DNA from: Nocardioides thalensis
GTDB lineage: Bacteria > Actinomycetota > Actinomycetes > Propionibacteriales > Nocardioidaceae
DNA: 64,000 nucleotides
NCBI RefSeq assembly: GCF_013410655.1
Contig: NZ_JACCFP010000001.1
Span: 4,177,501 to 4,241,500, forward strand
Reading direction: 5' to 3'
This document shows positions 25,286-34,163 of this stretch, piece after piece. A program made the translations under genes and the position numbers. Numbering within the stretch: position 1 is the stretch's first letter; every line of letters begins with the position of its first letter. The notes under the pieces are model-generated. The model did no database searches, was not told the DNA's origin, and saw nothing but the letters and a program-made list of their open reading frames with translations.

Positions 25286-27385
25286 TCAGCCGCCTCTCAC
25301 GATCCGACGCGCGGCGGCAGCGATTCGGGACGGGGTCACCATCGAGAACGATTCCAGCTCGGCGCCCGGGTGCCAGAACGTGTCGGCGTGCCCGACCCTG
25401 GCCACCGGCGCGTCGAGGTACTCCAGTGCCTGTTCGGCGACGGTCGCCGCGATCTCCGCACCCAGGCCGGCGGTCAACGCCGCTTCGTGCACGGTCAGGA
25501 GGCGCCCGGTCCGGCGCACGCTGGCAAGCACCGAGTCCTCGTCGAAGGGGTACAGGGTGCGCAGGTCGATGACCTCCAGCTCGATCCCCTCATCGGCGAG
25601 AAGGTCGGCAGCGTCCAACGAGGCGGCCACGCCGTTGCCGTAGGTCACGACGGTCAGGTCGCGTCCGGGGCGGCGCACCGCCGCGACCCCGATCGGCACC
25701 GTGTAGTGCTCGTCGGGCACGCCGTCCTCGGGCAGGTGGTTGCGGAGGATCGGCTCGAAGACGATCACCGGATCGTCGGACGCGATGGCGCTCGCGAGAA
25801 GGCCCTTGGCGTCGTACGCGGTGGACGGATAGACGACGGTGAGTCCGGGGTTGTGGACGAACATGGCCTCGGGCGAGTCGGAGTGGAACTCGACCGGCGA
25901 GGCGAAGCCGCCTCCGGCGGGCATCCGGATCACCAGCGGAAGCGACACCTGTCCACGGGTCCGCCAACGCATCCGACCGACGTGGCCGATCACCTGGTCG
26001 ATGCCGATGTACGAGAAGCCGGCGAACATGATCTCGACGACCGGACGCAAGCCGGCCATCGCCATCCCGACCGCGGCGCCGACGATGCCGTTCTCCGACA
26101 ACGGTGTGTCGATCACGCGTTCCAGGCCGAACTTCAGATGCAGGTCCTTCGTCGCTCGGAAGACACCACCCTCGATGGCGACGTCCTCGCCGAGGATGAC
26201 GAGGTCGGGTCGCGTGGACAGCTCGTGCTCGAGGGTGGCGCGGATGACCTCGACCTGGGTGCGCGTCGACGTCGGCCCGTCCGGTCGGGGCTCCGCCGGC
26301 CGGTCGGGCACCGGCAGTCCGAGCTCGGGCTCGCCCTCGGCAGCCGCCTCGTCCTCGAGCTGCCGCACGAGGCGCGCCGGAAGATCAGCCACCAGGTGAC
26401 GGCTCATCGATGCACGCGAGGGCCGGTCCCCCAGCCGGCGGTTGATCTCGGCGACCGCCTCGTCGACCTCGGCACCGAGCGCGGTGACGGTCTCCTCGTG
26501 GAGTGCCGCCACATCGACGCCTCGGTGGGCGAGCTGCGCAGCAACTCGCAGGATGGGGTCGCGGTCGCGCCACTCGTCCTCCTCGTCGGCGGTTCGGTAG
26601 ACCGGACGGCCGTCGTAGGAGGAGTGGGGCGCGAACCGGTAGGTGAGGCACTCGATGAGCGTCGGCCCGCCACCGGCGACCGCCCGCTCGACGGCATCCC
26701 GCGTTGCCTCCTCGACCGCCAGCGGATCCATGCCGTCGACCAGGACGCCGGGCATGCCGTAGGCCGCGGCCTTCCGGGCCAGCGTGTCCGACGCCGTCTG
26801 CAGCCGGACCGGTGTCGCCTCGGCGTACTGGTTGTTCTGGCAGAGGAAGACCGTCGGCGTCCGCCACACCCCGGCGAAGTTGAGCCCCGCGTGGAAGTCG
26901 GCCGTCGAGGTACCGCCGTCGCCGAAGATGGCCAGCGACACGGTGTCCTCGTCCAGCAGCCGTCGCCCGTACGCGAACCCCGTCGCGTGCGGCAGGTGCG
27001 TGCCGATCGTCGCGTTGAGCCGCGTGATCCGCAGCTCTCGGGGGTCCCAGCCGTCGTCGACCAGGCCCTTCCATTGGCTCAGGATCACGAACGGGCTCAC
27101 GCCGCGCGCCAACCAGACGTGGGGCTCGCGGTAGGCAGTGAAGATCCAGTCCTGCTCCCGCAAGGCGTAGACCGCGCCGAGCACGGCCTCCTGGCCGGAC
27201 GACTGATAGTAGGAGCGCAGCCAGCCCTTGCGCTGGAGCGCTATCGCCCGCTCGTCGAGCGCCCGGGCGCGGACGAGGTCGCGGTGGGTGCGCACGAGCG
27301 CGTCGGTCGACACCTCGTGGCCATCGGTGAGGACCCCTGCCTGGTCGAGGACCTGACGTGGCTTGAGGGCGGGAGCGGAGCTCAC
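25286..27385 (-). CDS. Fused alpha-beta E1 of a thiamine-diphosphate 2-oxoacid dehydrogenase
   Basis: Predicted 699-aa protein joining E1-alpha (about 1-345) and E1-beta (about 375-699). The ThDP motif is GDGGTS at 155-160 closing with NNQ at 184-186. The beta part has VILGEDVAIEGGVF and the helix VIDTPLSENGIVGAAVG. The linker is rich in Pro and Glu. In most bacteria branched-chain or acetoin-type E1 subunits are separate genes. The start GTG overlaps the preceding stop (GTGA). It decarboxylates a 2-oxoacid and passes the acyl group to the E2 encoded 1 bp downstream. Confidence 0.92.
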   Translation of the reverse strand: MSSAPALKPRQVLDQAGVLTDGHEVSTDALVRTHRDLVRARALDERAIALQRKGWLRSYYQSSGQEAVLGAVYALREQDWIFTAYREPHVWLARGVSPFVILSQWKGLVDDGWDPRELRITRLNATIGTHLPHATGFAYGRRLLDEDTVSLAIFGDGGTSTADFHAGLNFAGVWRTPTVFLCQNNQYAEATPVRLQTASDTLARKAAAYGMPGVLVDGMDPLAVEEATRDAVERAVAGGGPTLIECLTYRFAPHSSYDGRPVYRTADEEDEWRDRDPILRVAAQLAHRGVDVAALHEETVTALGAEVDEAVAEINRRLGDRPSRASMSRHLVADLPARLVRQLEDEAAAEGEPELGLPVPDRPAEPRPDGPTSTRTQVEVIRATLEHELSTRPDLVILGEDVAIEGGVFRATKDLHLKFGLERVIDTPLSENGIVGAAVGMAMAGLRPVVEIMFAGFSYIGIDQVIGHVGRMRWRTRGQVSLPLVIRMPAGGGFASPVEFHSDSPEAMFVHNPGLTVVYPSTAYDAKGLLASAIASDDPVIVFEPILRNHLPEDGVPDEHYTVPIGVAAVRRPGRDLTVVTYGNGVAASLDAADLLADEGIELEVIDLRTLYPFDEDSVLASVRRTGRLLTVHEAALTAGLGAEIAATVAEQALEYLDAPVARVGHADTFWHPGAELESFSMVTPSRIAAAARRIVRGG

Positions 27386-28326
27386 TGGTCGGTCTCTCTC
27401 GGCTCGGGAGTGGGCATCGCGTCGGCGCTCAGGTCGTGGAGCGGGCGGTCACGAGGTGTCCCGCCGCGGGAGCGCAGCACCTCGACCACGGCTGCGGTGT
27501 CGTCGGACCCGTGCCCCATCGCGGCAGCGGCGGCGAAGACCTCGGCGACCGAGCCGAGGACCGAGGGGGGCAGGCCTGCCGCCGCGAACGCGTCGATCGT
27601 CCTACGACTGGTTCGGACCTGCTTGTCGATCGTGGTCCGGGGCGGGACCCACGTCCCGGCCGCCAAGTGGTCGAGTGTGGAGTCCCAGATCCCCTTGACC
27701 GTGCCGACGAACGGCCGCATCACTTCGACGTAGTCGGCAACGTCCATGCCCTCTGCCTCCGCGTACGCCGCGCCGGCCGCCAGTGCCACCATGACGCCGT
27801 GGTAGGCAGGGGCGCTGGCGATCGCCGCTGCCTTCGCGAGTCCGGGGTCCTCCCCCAACCAGGCGTGACGACCGAGACTGTCGAGCACCTCCCGGTGCTC
27901 CTCGTAGGCCCGGCGCGGCCCGGCGTACACGGTCAGGGCGTCGGCGGTGCCGACCCGGTCGGCGTGGTGGGTGGGGTACCCGTCGAGCAGCACGGCTCCC
28001 GCCCGGCGGACCGCGTCGGCGAATCGACGCGCCTCGGCCGGCGTACCGGTGCAGAGATTCACCACCGTCGGCCCCGACGGCGGAGTGCCTAGGACGGTCG
28101 TCGCCGCCGGGTAGTCACTGACCGTGACCACCACGACCGGTGCGGACGCGACTGCGTCCGCGAGATCATCCACTGCGGTAGCACCGAGGTCGACGAGCGG
28201 CCCGGTGCGGCCCGGCGTACGGTTCCAGACGGTCACGCGGTGCTGGGACGAGAGCAGCCGCCGTGCCACGGCGACTCCCATGTTTCCGGCGCCGAGGACG
28301 GCGACGGGGGCAGGATCGGCAGCCAT
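27382..28326 (-). CDS. NAD(P)-binding imine-reductase-like / 3-hydroxyisobutyrate-dehydrogenase-superfamily protein
   Basis: Predicted 314-aa two-domain dehydrogenase. The Rossmann start is LGAGNMGVAVARRLL with VTVWNRTPGR next, where the Arg suggests NADP preference. NLCTGTPAEARRF and LGEDPGLAKAAAIASAPAY resemble imine reductases/reductive aminases more than hydroxyisobutyrate dehydrogenases. A Lys is present near the dehydrogenase catalytic position, so the reaction is not certain. The ATG at 28326 shares one base with the amine oxidase stop. The pairing with an amine oxidase suggests that it acts on an imine or on a beta-hydroxy acid from the amine. Confidence 0.65.
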   Translation of the reverse strand: MAADPAPVAVLGAGNMGVAVARRLLSSQHRVTVWNRTPGRTGPLVDLGATAVDDLADAVASAPVVVVTVSDYPAATTVLGTPPSGPTVVNLCTGTPAEARRFADAVRRAGAVLLDGYPTHHADRVGTADALTVYAGPRRAYEEHREVLDSLGRHAWLGEDPGLAKAAAIASAPAYHGVMVALAAGAAYAEAEGMDVADYVEVMRPFVGTVKGIWDSTLDHLAAGTWVPPRTTIDKQVRTSRRTIDAFAAAGLPPSVLGSVAEVFAAAAAMGHGSDDTAAVVEVLRSRGGTPRDRPLHDLSADAMPTPEPRETDQ

Positions 28327-29681
28327 CACGCGTGAGTCAGCTTCTCGGTCTTCGCCGCGCTGCCGGTCTCGTCCAGCAGACCCCGGAGCTCGCGGCTGAC
28401 GCGCAGCCCCGACTCGATCGCCCCGTCGATGAAGCGCTTCCACGCGGTCGCCGTGCCCGAGCCGGCGAAGTGCACCCTTCCGTGAGGCTGGTGGAGGTGC
28501 TGGAGCCAATGTGCCATCTCGCCGACCTTCGAGCCGTCACCACCACCCCAGGCGAGCTCGTCCTCCACCCAGTTGTGGGTGAGGTAGTCGATCACCCTCA
28601 CACCCGGGATGTACCGCTGGAGCGCTGCCTCCACCGACGCGTGGTCGTCCACATCCACGAGCTCGTGCCGGTGAGTGCCCGCGATCACCAGCGTCCCGTC
28701 GGGGCCGACGTCCTCCGCGAAGATCCAGTTGAACGGCTGGTTGACCGCGCCCTGGGCGAAGAAGTCCGGCAGCTGGCGGTCGAGCAGAGCGTGGATCTTG
28801 ACCCCGCGGACAGCGGTCGCGGTGTCGGAGATGTGCTGGAGAGCCGGAGTCAGGGCGGGGGTGAACGCGATCTGCTTGTAGGCCGGGGTCGGCACCGTGA
28901 CCACGGCGTACCGCGCATCGACCTTGGTGCCGTCCGCGCAGCTGAGCTCGACGCCCGCGCCGCTGTCGAGAATCTCGCGGACATAGGCGCCCAGGCGGAC
29001 CTCGGCGCTCGAGTCGTCCATGATCGCTTGCACGAGAGCGCCGGTGCCGTCGCGGAGCTGGTACTTCGCGCCGGCATCCATCAGCGATCGCGCGCTCCAG
29101 TTGGCCGCGGCGTAGGTCCTCATGATCTGCGCGGCGGACCCTTGGTCGAGCTCGCCGGCAAAGGACAGCATCATCCCGCCGACGTAGTCGCGCACGAACG
29201 GAGGCATGAACCGCAGCGATTCCAGGTGGTGGCGCACGGTCGTGCGATCGAGGGCCGTCTGCTCCGGTGACATCGCGGCGTCGTACGGCCGCGGGAAGAC
29301 CTGCTCGGCGTCGCGGCAGAACCGGTCGAACCCATAGCGGAAGACCGCACGCATCACCTTGCGGGCGGGGCCGTGGGCGTCCAGCGTGAGCAGGCGCCCG
29401 CCGCGGGTCAGGTACACCAGCTCCTGGGCACGGGCGCCGGGCGTCTCGACGACCTCTGCACCGTAGCGGGTGATCTCCGCCCACACGTGCGGCTGAAGCC
29501 AGTGCACCCAGTGACCACCGAGCTCGACGGTCCGGCCGCGGAAGGTCGTCGAGTAGCCGCGTCCCCCGATCCGGTCCTTCGCCTCCAGCACCACGACGGT
29601 GCGTCCGGCCCGGGTGAGCTCACGGGCGGCCACCGCTCCGGCGAACCCCCCTCCGACGATGGCGACGTCGTACTCGGTCAC
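28326..29681 (-). CDS. Flavin monoamine oxidase
   Basis: Predicted 451-aa FAD oxidase. The dinucleotide fold is IVGGGFAGAVAAREL at the N-terminus, followed by LEAKDRIGGRGYS and the family motif ELGGHWVHWLQPHVW. The C-terminal FAD motif is VHFAGSGTATAWKRFIDGAI. It oxidises a primary or secondary amine to an imine with peroxide release. The GTG at 29681 has AAGGAG exactly 6 nt upstream, better than the ATG at 29702. It sits between the epoxide hydrolase and the imine-reductase-like gene in one leftward operon. Confidence 0.9.
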   Translation of the reverse strand: MTEYDVAIVGGGFAGAVAARELTRAGRTVVVLEAKDRIGGRGYSTTFRGRTVELGGHWVHWLQPHVWAEITRYGAEVVETPGARAQELVYLTRGGRLLTLDAHGPARKVMRAVFRYGFDRFCRDAEQVFPRPYDAAMSPEQTALDRTTVRHHLESLRFMPPFVRDYVGGMMLSFAGELDQGSAAQIMRTYAAANWSARSLMDAGAKYQLRDGTGALVQAIMDDSSAEVRLGAYVREILDSGAGVELSCADGTKVDARYAVVTVPTPAYKQIAFTPALTPALQHISDTATAVRGVKIHALLDRQLPDFFAQGAVNQPFNWIFAEDVGPDGTLVIAGTHRHELVDVDDHASVEAALQRYIPGVRVIDYLTHNWVEDELAWGGGDGSKVGEMAHWLQHLHQPHGRVHFAGSGTATAWKRFIDGAIESGLRVSRELRGLLDETGSAAKTEKLTHA

Positions 29682-29720
29682 TTGTGACTCCTTCTCGTGC
29701 ATGCGGTGGTAGGTGGGCGA

Positions 29721-30950
29721 TCAGCGAAGTGTGCGGAAGAACTCACGGACGTCGCCGATGAACAGGTCCGGCACCTCAGCCGCGGCGAAGTGGCCACCAC
29801 GGTCGTGCTCCCGGTAGGACTGGAGGTTGAAGTACTTCTCGGTCCAGGCCCGCGGCATGTAGGGCGCGATCTCGCCCGGGTAGACCGCCACGGCCGACGG
29901 GGCCTCGACCACCGGGAAGCGGCCGTGGGAGGGGCGCCAGGCGTTGCGCAGCTGCTCGCGGTAGAAGCGCATCGACGTGCCGATCGTCTGGGTGAACCAG
30001 TAGATGCTCGCCGTCGTGCAGAGATCGTCCTTCGACCACACCGACTCGATGTCACCGCCGGTCTGCGCCCAGGAACGTCGCTTCTCCAGCAGCCAGGAGG
30101 CGATCCCCGCCGGTGAGTCGTTCAGTGCGTTGGCGACCGTCTGTGGCTTGGTGAAGTGCATCCAGGCATAGCCGTACTCCTCGTTCATGATCCGCTCGTT
30201 GTGGAGCAGCCAGTGCTTCTCGTCCGCCGCGAAGACCTCCGGAGCGGGCATCGCGTCGGGGCCGTAGGGCATCCCGGGGATGGCGTCGCCGTGGAAGTCG
30301 TCGTCCTGGCTGAGCTGCACCGGCATGTGGCAGTAGAGCCCGCGAACCCGGTCGGCGTACGCGTGCCCGAGGTATTCCACGGCGCACGCACCCCAGTCGC
30401 CCCCCGCGGTGAAGAAGCGGTCGTAACCGAGCCGCTCCATCAGCACCACCTCGAGGTCGGCTGCGCTCCAGAAGTTGAGACCCTCCCGGCGCAGCGGCGA
30501 GGACCAGGCGTGCCCGGGCAGGCTCATCAGGACGACGTCGAAGGCGTCCGCGGGATCACCTCCGTGCGCAGCGGGGTCCGAGAGCGGCCCGATCACCTTG
30601 GCCAGGTCCCAGAAGGTCTCGGGCCAACCGTGGTGGAGCAGAAGTGGCTGCGGGGCGGGACCGACGCCACGTACGTGCACGTAGTGGATGGGCAGACCGT
30701 CGATCTCGGTGCGAAACTGCGGGAGCTCGTTCATCCGTCGCTCCTGCTCCCGCCAGTCGTACTCGTCGGCCCAGTAGGCGACGAGCTCGCGGAGGTAGTC
30801 GGTGTTGAACCCCTGATTCCAATCCTCATTCGCAAAGTCGTCGGGCAGCCGACTCCGCAGCAGCCGAGCCCGGAGGTCTCGCAGGTCGGCGTCGGGGACC
30901 TCGATCCGGAACTCGTGCACGGCCCTGTGGCCGGCCGTTGCGGCGCCCAT
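29721..30950 (-). CDS. Epoxide hydrolase (EHN-type alpha/beta hydrolase)
   Basis: Predicted 409-aa protein with the N-terminal EHN domain (residues 12-120) and an alpha/beta-hydrolase core. The oxyanion motif is HHGWPETFWD; the nucleophile Asp185 is in GGDWGACA; the C-terminal His is in HDRGGHFAA; the lid carries Tyr residues. It opens an epoxide to a diol. The ATG at 30950 has GGAGG 7 nt upstream. First gene of the long leftward operon; a CAAGYRWTTYG site lies 63 bp upstream. Confidence 0.9.
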   Translation of the reverse strand: MGAATAGHRAVHEFRIEVPDADLRDLRARLLRSRLPDDFANEDWNQGFNTDYLRELVAYWADEYDWREQERRMNELPQFRTEIDGLPIHYVHVRGVGPAPQPLLLHHGWPETFWDLAKVIGPLSDPAAHGGDPADAFDVVLMSLPGHAWSSPLRREGLNFWSAADLEVVLMERLGYDRFFTAGGDWGACAVEYLGHAYADRVRGLYCHMPVQLSQDDDFHGDAIPGMPYGPDAMPAPEVFAADEKHWLLHNERIMNEEYGYAWMHFTKPQTVANALNDSPAGIASWLLEKRRSWAQTGGDIESVWSKDDLCTTASIYWFTQTIGTSMRFYREQLRNAWRPSHGRFPVVEAPSAVAVYPGEIAPYMPRAWTEKYFNLQSYREHDRGGHFAAAEVPDLFIGDVREFFRTLR

Positions 30951-31012
30951 GGCTGCTCCTCCTCGCTCGCGGTGTCTCGAGCGCCAGGGTACGCAGGATC
31001 CACGTCGATTGA

Positions 31013-31023
31013 CAAGCAATTCG
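31013..31023 (+). promoter_or_regulatory. CAAGYRWTTYG site before the epoxide hydrolase operon
   Basis: CAAGCAATTCG in the AT-rich divergent region between the epoxide hydrolase and phosphotransferase genes, 63 bp from the hydrolase start. It is part of the shared motif set in this island. Confidence 0.45.
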
Positions 31024-31137
31024 CATGCCCGACGGCCGAATTATTGTTGATTGACTCGTCGGGACCTTGTCATGAACTTCATTTCACTCTTCAATGGTCT
31101 GAAACATGCCATGACCGTGACCATTGGAGGTCCGCCC

Positions 31138-32136
31138 ATGAACCCGACCACGCCCGCGCCGGCCGGACCGACCGTGTCGTGCGACGCCACGATCGATCCC
31201 GCACGCCGCGCCGCGGTTGAGCAGGCGCTCGCCCGGCTCACGCCCGAGCTCGGGCTCGCTCGCGCCGTGTGGAGCGCGACAGAGATCCCCGGGGGCGCGG
31301 CCAACGCCAACTTCCGCGTCACCACCGGAGACCAGCGGTTCGTGCTCCGCATCGCGGATCCCAACGGCGCCCGGTTCGGAATGGACCGCGGCTGCGGGTT
31401 CGCTGCTCACCGCGCGGCAGCAGACCTCCTGATCGCGCCGCCGCTGCGGGCTGCGGTAGCACCGGACGGGCACTGTCTGACCGATCTGGTGGACGGACGT
31501 TCGGCCTCGGCTGCGGATCTCGCGGACGACGCGCTGCTCGCAGAGGTCGGCCGCCTTCTGGCCCGCCTCCACTCGTCCCCGGTCCGAATAGGCCGCTGGT
31601 CGGTCATCGACGCGACGTTGTCGTACGTGGACATCGCGCGCAGCGAGGGGCTCACCGTCGCCGACGACACGCCATTGCTCATCGAGGCGCTCGAGCGGAC
31701 GCGCGGCGTCTTCGCCGGCCTGCCGGCCGGCGAGGTCCTCTGCCACAACGACCTGGTGCCACAGAATCTCATCATCGGACCCGAGGGCGTCACCCTCGTC
31801 GACTGGGAGTACGGCGGGATGGCCTACGGCGACTTCGATCTCGGCAACCTCGCGATGAACGCAGATCTCAGTGACGGTCAGGTCGACCACCTGATGCGGA
31901 GCTATCTCGGACGGCCCGCGACAGATGCTGAGCTGGCCAGAGTCCGCCTGATGGCGCTGGTAGCTGCCCTCCGAGAATACTTCTGGGCGGTGGTTGCCGA
32001 TCCGGTGCTCAATTACGACATCGAGCACCACGGCGTGGACTACCTCGGGTGGGGTCATCGGCACCTGCTGAAGGCGAGGGCGGTCGTGGACTCACCGGAG
32101 CTCGACCGACTGCTCCGCGCGGCGGCAGCGAGCTGA
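31138..32136 (+). CDS. Choline/ethanolamine-kinase-like aminoglycoside phosphotransferase family protein
   Basis: Predicted 332-aa kinase-fold protein. The N-lobe Gly loop and Lys region is GGAANANFRVTTGDQRFVLR. The catalytic loop is LCHNDLVPQNLI (His-x-Asp-x(4)-Asn) and the metal Asp is in LVDWEYGG. The DWEYGG form is typical of choline/ethanolamine kinases rather than antibiotic kinases. The ATG at 31138 has GGAGG 7 nt upstream. Within the amine island it probably phosphorylates an amino alcohol. An inverted repeat (arms 31093-31099 and 31119-31125) ends next to the Shine-Dalgarno site. Confidence 0.82.
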   Translation: MNPTTPAPAGPTVSCDATIDPARRAAVEQALARLTPELGLARAVWSATEIPGGAANANFRVTTGDQRFVLRIADPNGARFGMDRGCGFAAHRAAADLLIAPPLRAAVAPDGHCLTDLVDGRSASAADLADDALLAEVGRLLARLHSSPVRIGRWSVIDATLSYVDIARSEGLTVADDTPLLIEALERTRGVFAGLPAGEVLCHNDLVPQNLIIGPEGVTLVDWEYGGMAYGDFDLGNLAMNADLSDGQVDHLMRSYLGRPATDAELARVRLMALVAALREYFWAVVADPVLNYDIEHHGVDYLGWGHRHLLKARAVVDSPELDRLLRAAAAS

Positions 32137-32143
32137 GGCCCTC

Positions 32144-32563
32144 GTGCGACGTCATCTCACTCTCGACGACCTCGACGGGCTCCTCGAAGAGCCACTGATC
32201 GCGGTGATCGGCACCTACCGCAAGGACGGCGAGGTGCTGCTCGCACCGGTGTGGCACGAGTGGCGTGACGGCGCGTTCTCCGTCATCACGCCTCTCGCCG
32301 GGATCAAGGGTCGCCATGTGACCCGGGACCCCCGTGCGAGCATCGTGGTCTACGAGCAAACCAGTCCCTTCCGCGGCGTCGAGGCGTCCTGCACCGTCAC
32401 CGTCGACACCGACGACGTCCACGAGCACCATGTGCGCATCGCGACCCGCTACCTCGGGCCGGATGCGGGTCGCGAGTTCGCTGACCGCAAGGCGGCGGGC
32501 CAGGTCCGGCTGAGGCTCACGCCGGTCCGCTTCCGGGCGTGGGACTACCGCGGAGAACTCTGA
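32144..32563 (+). CDS. Pyridoxamine-5'-phosphate-oxidase-fold (FMN or F420) protein
   Basis: Predicted 139-aa split-barrel protein. PLIAVIGTYRKDGEVLLAPV is the usual first strands, and KGRHVTRDPRASIVVYE the cofactor-phosphate region, as in F420/FMN PPOX-class proteins. The reaction is unknown. It starts 7 bp after the phosphotransferase gene, so they are one transcript. GTG start. Confidence 0.8.
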   Translation: MRRHLTLDDLDGLLEEPLIAVIGTYRKDGEVLLAPVWHEWRDGAFSVITPLAGIKGRHVTRDPRASIVVYEQTSPFRGVEASCTVTVDTDDVHEHHVRIATRYLGPDAGREFADRKAAGQVRLRLTPVRFRAWDYRGEL

Positions 32564-32576
32564 CCCAGGGACGCCG

Positions 32577-32610
32577 AAGGGTGGGGTCGGACGGTCCGAC
32601 CCCACCCCTT
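32577..32610. terminator. Bidirectional hairpin terminator
   Basis: Near-perfect stem GGGTGGGGTCGG / CCGACCCCACCC with flanking AAG/CTT, loop ACGGT. It lies between two convergent genes and serves both. Confidence 0.7.
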
Positions 32611-32618
32611 CTCCTCGC

Positions 32619-34028
32619 TCAGCCGTCAGAGCGAACGCGCCGCTGGTAGGCGACACCCAGCAACACGACCAGCACCACGATCCCGACCAGCACCACCCAT
32701 GACATCGCGTCGATCGGCGGGGCGGGTGGGTTCACGATCCCGTTGACGTAGAGCCAACCCATTCCGGCGAAACCCACCGCTGCGCCGAGGATCGTCAGGG
32801 GCGCGAGCGCGCGCTCGCGGACCAGCAGGACCACGGCTCCGACGGTGATCATGAGGTAGGGCAGGACCCACGCGTAGACGATCGACACCGCGATGGAGTT
32901 GTAGGCGGTCAGCAGGTCGCCAGCGAGCAGGAAAGCAGCGGCCAGCACCGCGAACCCAGTGACGGCAAGCAGCACGATCGCGGCTGACGGACTGTGGTGG
33001 CGCGGGTGAATGCTCGTGATCCTTCGCGGAAGCAGGCCGTCCTGGGCGAGCGTGAGGAAGAACCGAGACCCGTAGTTGACGAAGCCGATGAGGCTGGCGA
33101 ACACGGCGAGCGCGAGGACGACGTCGGTGGCGGTCGCGACGCCGCTGCCGAGCCCCGACTGCTCCGCGAGTGCAGCGGTGGGCGACGCACCAGCCGCGAG
33201 CGCGTCGGACGCCGCGGCCAGCCCGGGCGTCTGCAGGAACGTCGCCAGAAGATAGAGACCGCCGAGAAGGACCGGGATCGACATGACCGCGATCGGCACG
33301 TTTCGCCGCGGGTCCTTCGTCTCGGCGGCGAGTGCTGTGCAGCTCTCGAAGCTCACCAGGAACGCGATGCCGCCCGCAAGACCGAGAAATGTGCTGCTCA
33401 TGCTCATCGAGCCGAGGTCGAGCTGCGAATCGAGCTGTAGGCCGGTGCTGCCGACGCTCGCGAACGTGATGAGCAGGACCAGCGGGAGCGACACCACCGT
33501 CAGCAGCACGGCGACGCGGACCGAGGTGTCGAGTCCGCGGTAGGCGACGGTGGCCGAGACCAGGATCGCGATGGCGTAGATGACGATCTGAGGGCCGAGG
33601 TCGAGGGCGCTCCCCATGCCGCGGGCGGAGAGGAAGCTGCCCGTGAAGATCCCCACGATCGCGGTGGTCCCGGCCAACTGGAGCACGAAACCGAGAAGCA
33701 GTGTCGCCGCCATCAGCACGCGGGACCAGGCGCCGAACACTTCACCCACATAGGAGTAGAGAGACCCGGTTCCGACGTAGCGGCGGGCGAAAGCAACGAC
33801 GGCGAGACCGACGCCGATGACGGCGATCATCGCCAGGAAGGCGGCTGGCCAGGCATTGACGCCTCCGGCGGAGAAGAAGAGGACAGGGGCCAGCGCCATC
33901 CCGACCGCTGGCGTGTACGACGCGATGGCGAGCGAGGCGAGCGAGAGCCGGCCGAGCTGACCGGTCTCCAGGCCGGACGCGGACTTGCCAGGCTCCCTCG
34001 TGGACGTCGGACCGATGGACGTGGGCAT
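32619..34028 (-). CDS. APC-superfamily amino acid/amine permease
   Basis: Predicted 469-aa inner-membrane transporter with about twelve hydrophobic segments. The helix-1 region GRLSLASLAIASYTPAVGMA and helix-6 FLVSFESCTALAAETKDPRR are typical of the APC family (amino acids, polyamines, ethanolamine). The ATG at 34028 has AGGAG 8 nt upstream. A CRP-like site (34071-34086) sits just upstream, so uptake may be under catabolite control. It likely imports the amine used by the surrounding enzymes. Confidence 0.88.
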   Translation of the reverse strand: MPTSIGPTSTREPGKSASGLETGQLGRLSLASLAIASYTPAVGMALAPVLFFSAGGVNAWPAAFLAMIAVIGVGLAVVAFARRYVGTGSLYSYVGEVFGAWSRVLMAATLLLGFVLQLAGTTAIVGIFTGSFLSARGMGSALDLGPQIVIYAIAILVSATVAYRGLDTSVRVAVLLTVVSLPLVLLITFASVGSTGLQLDSQLDLGSMSMSSTFLGLAGGIAFLVSFESCTALAAETKDPRRNVPIAVMSIPVLLGGLYLLATFLQTPGLAAASDALAAGASPTAALAEQSGLGSGVATATDVVLALAVFASLIGFVNYGSRFFLTLAQDGLLPRRITSIHPRHHSPSAAIVLLAVTGFAVLAAAFLLAGDLLTAYNSIAVSIVYAWVLPYLMITVGAVVLLVRERALAPLTILGAAVGFAGMGWLYVNGIVNPPAPPIDAMSWVVLVGIVVLVVLLGVAYQRRVRSDG

Positions 34029-34070
34029 AGGTGTTTCTCCTAGGTCGGGCCGAGATGCGAATCGATTGAA

Positions 34071-34086
34071 TGTGACGACAGTCACG
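34071..34086. promoter_or_regulatory. CRP/GlxR-like site before the APC permease
   Basis: TGTGACGACAGTCACG matches TGTGA-N6-TCACA at all but the last base. It is 43 bp upstream of the permease start. A similar site lies before the GH32 gene. Confidence 0.5.
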
Positions 34087-34163
34087 CACGATTCTGTGCA
34101 ATGTCAAGGCCTGTACAAGTTTTATGCTTCTCTAGGAACCCATCTGCCAACGGATCGACAGTG

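Noticed and set aside
31138-32136. Antibiotic (aminoglycoside) resistance kinase
   Set aside because: The catalytic loop context and DWEYGG motif fit choline/ethanolamine-type kinases, and the neighbours are catabolic.
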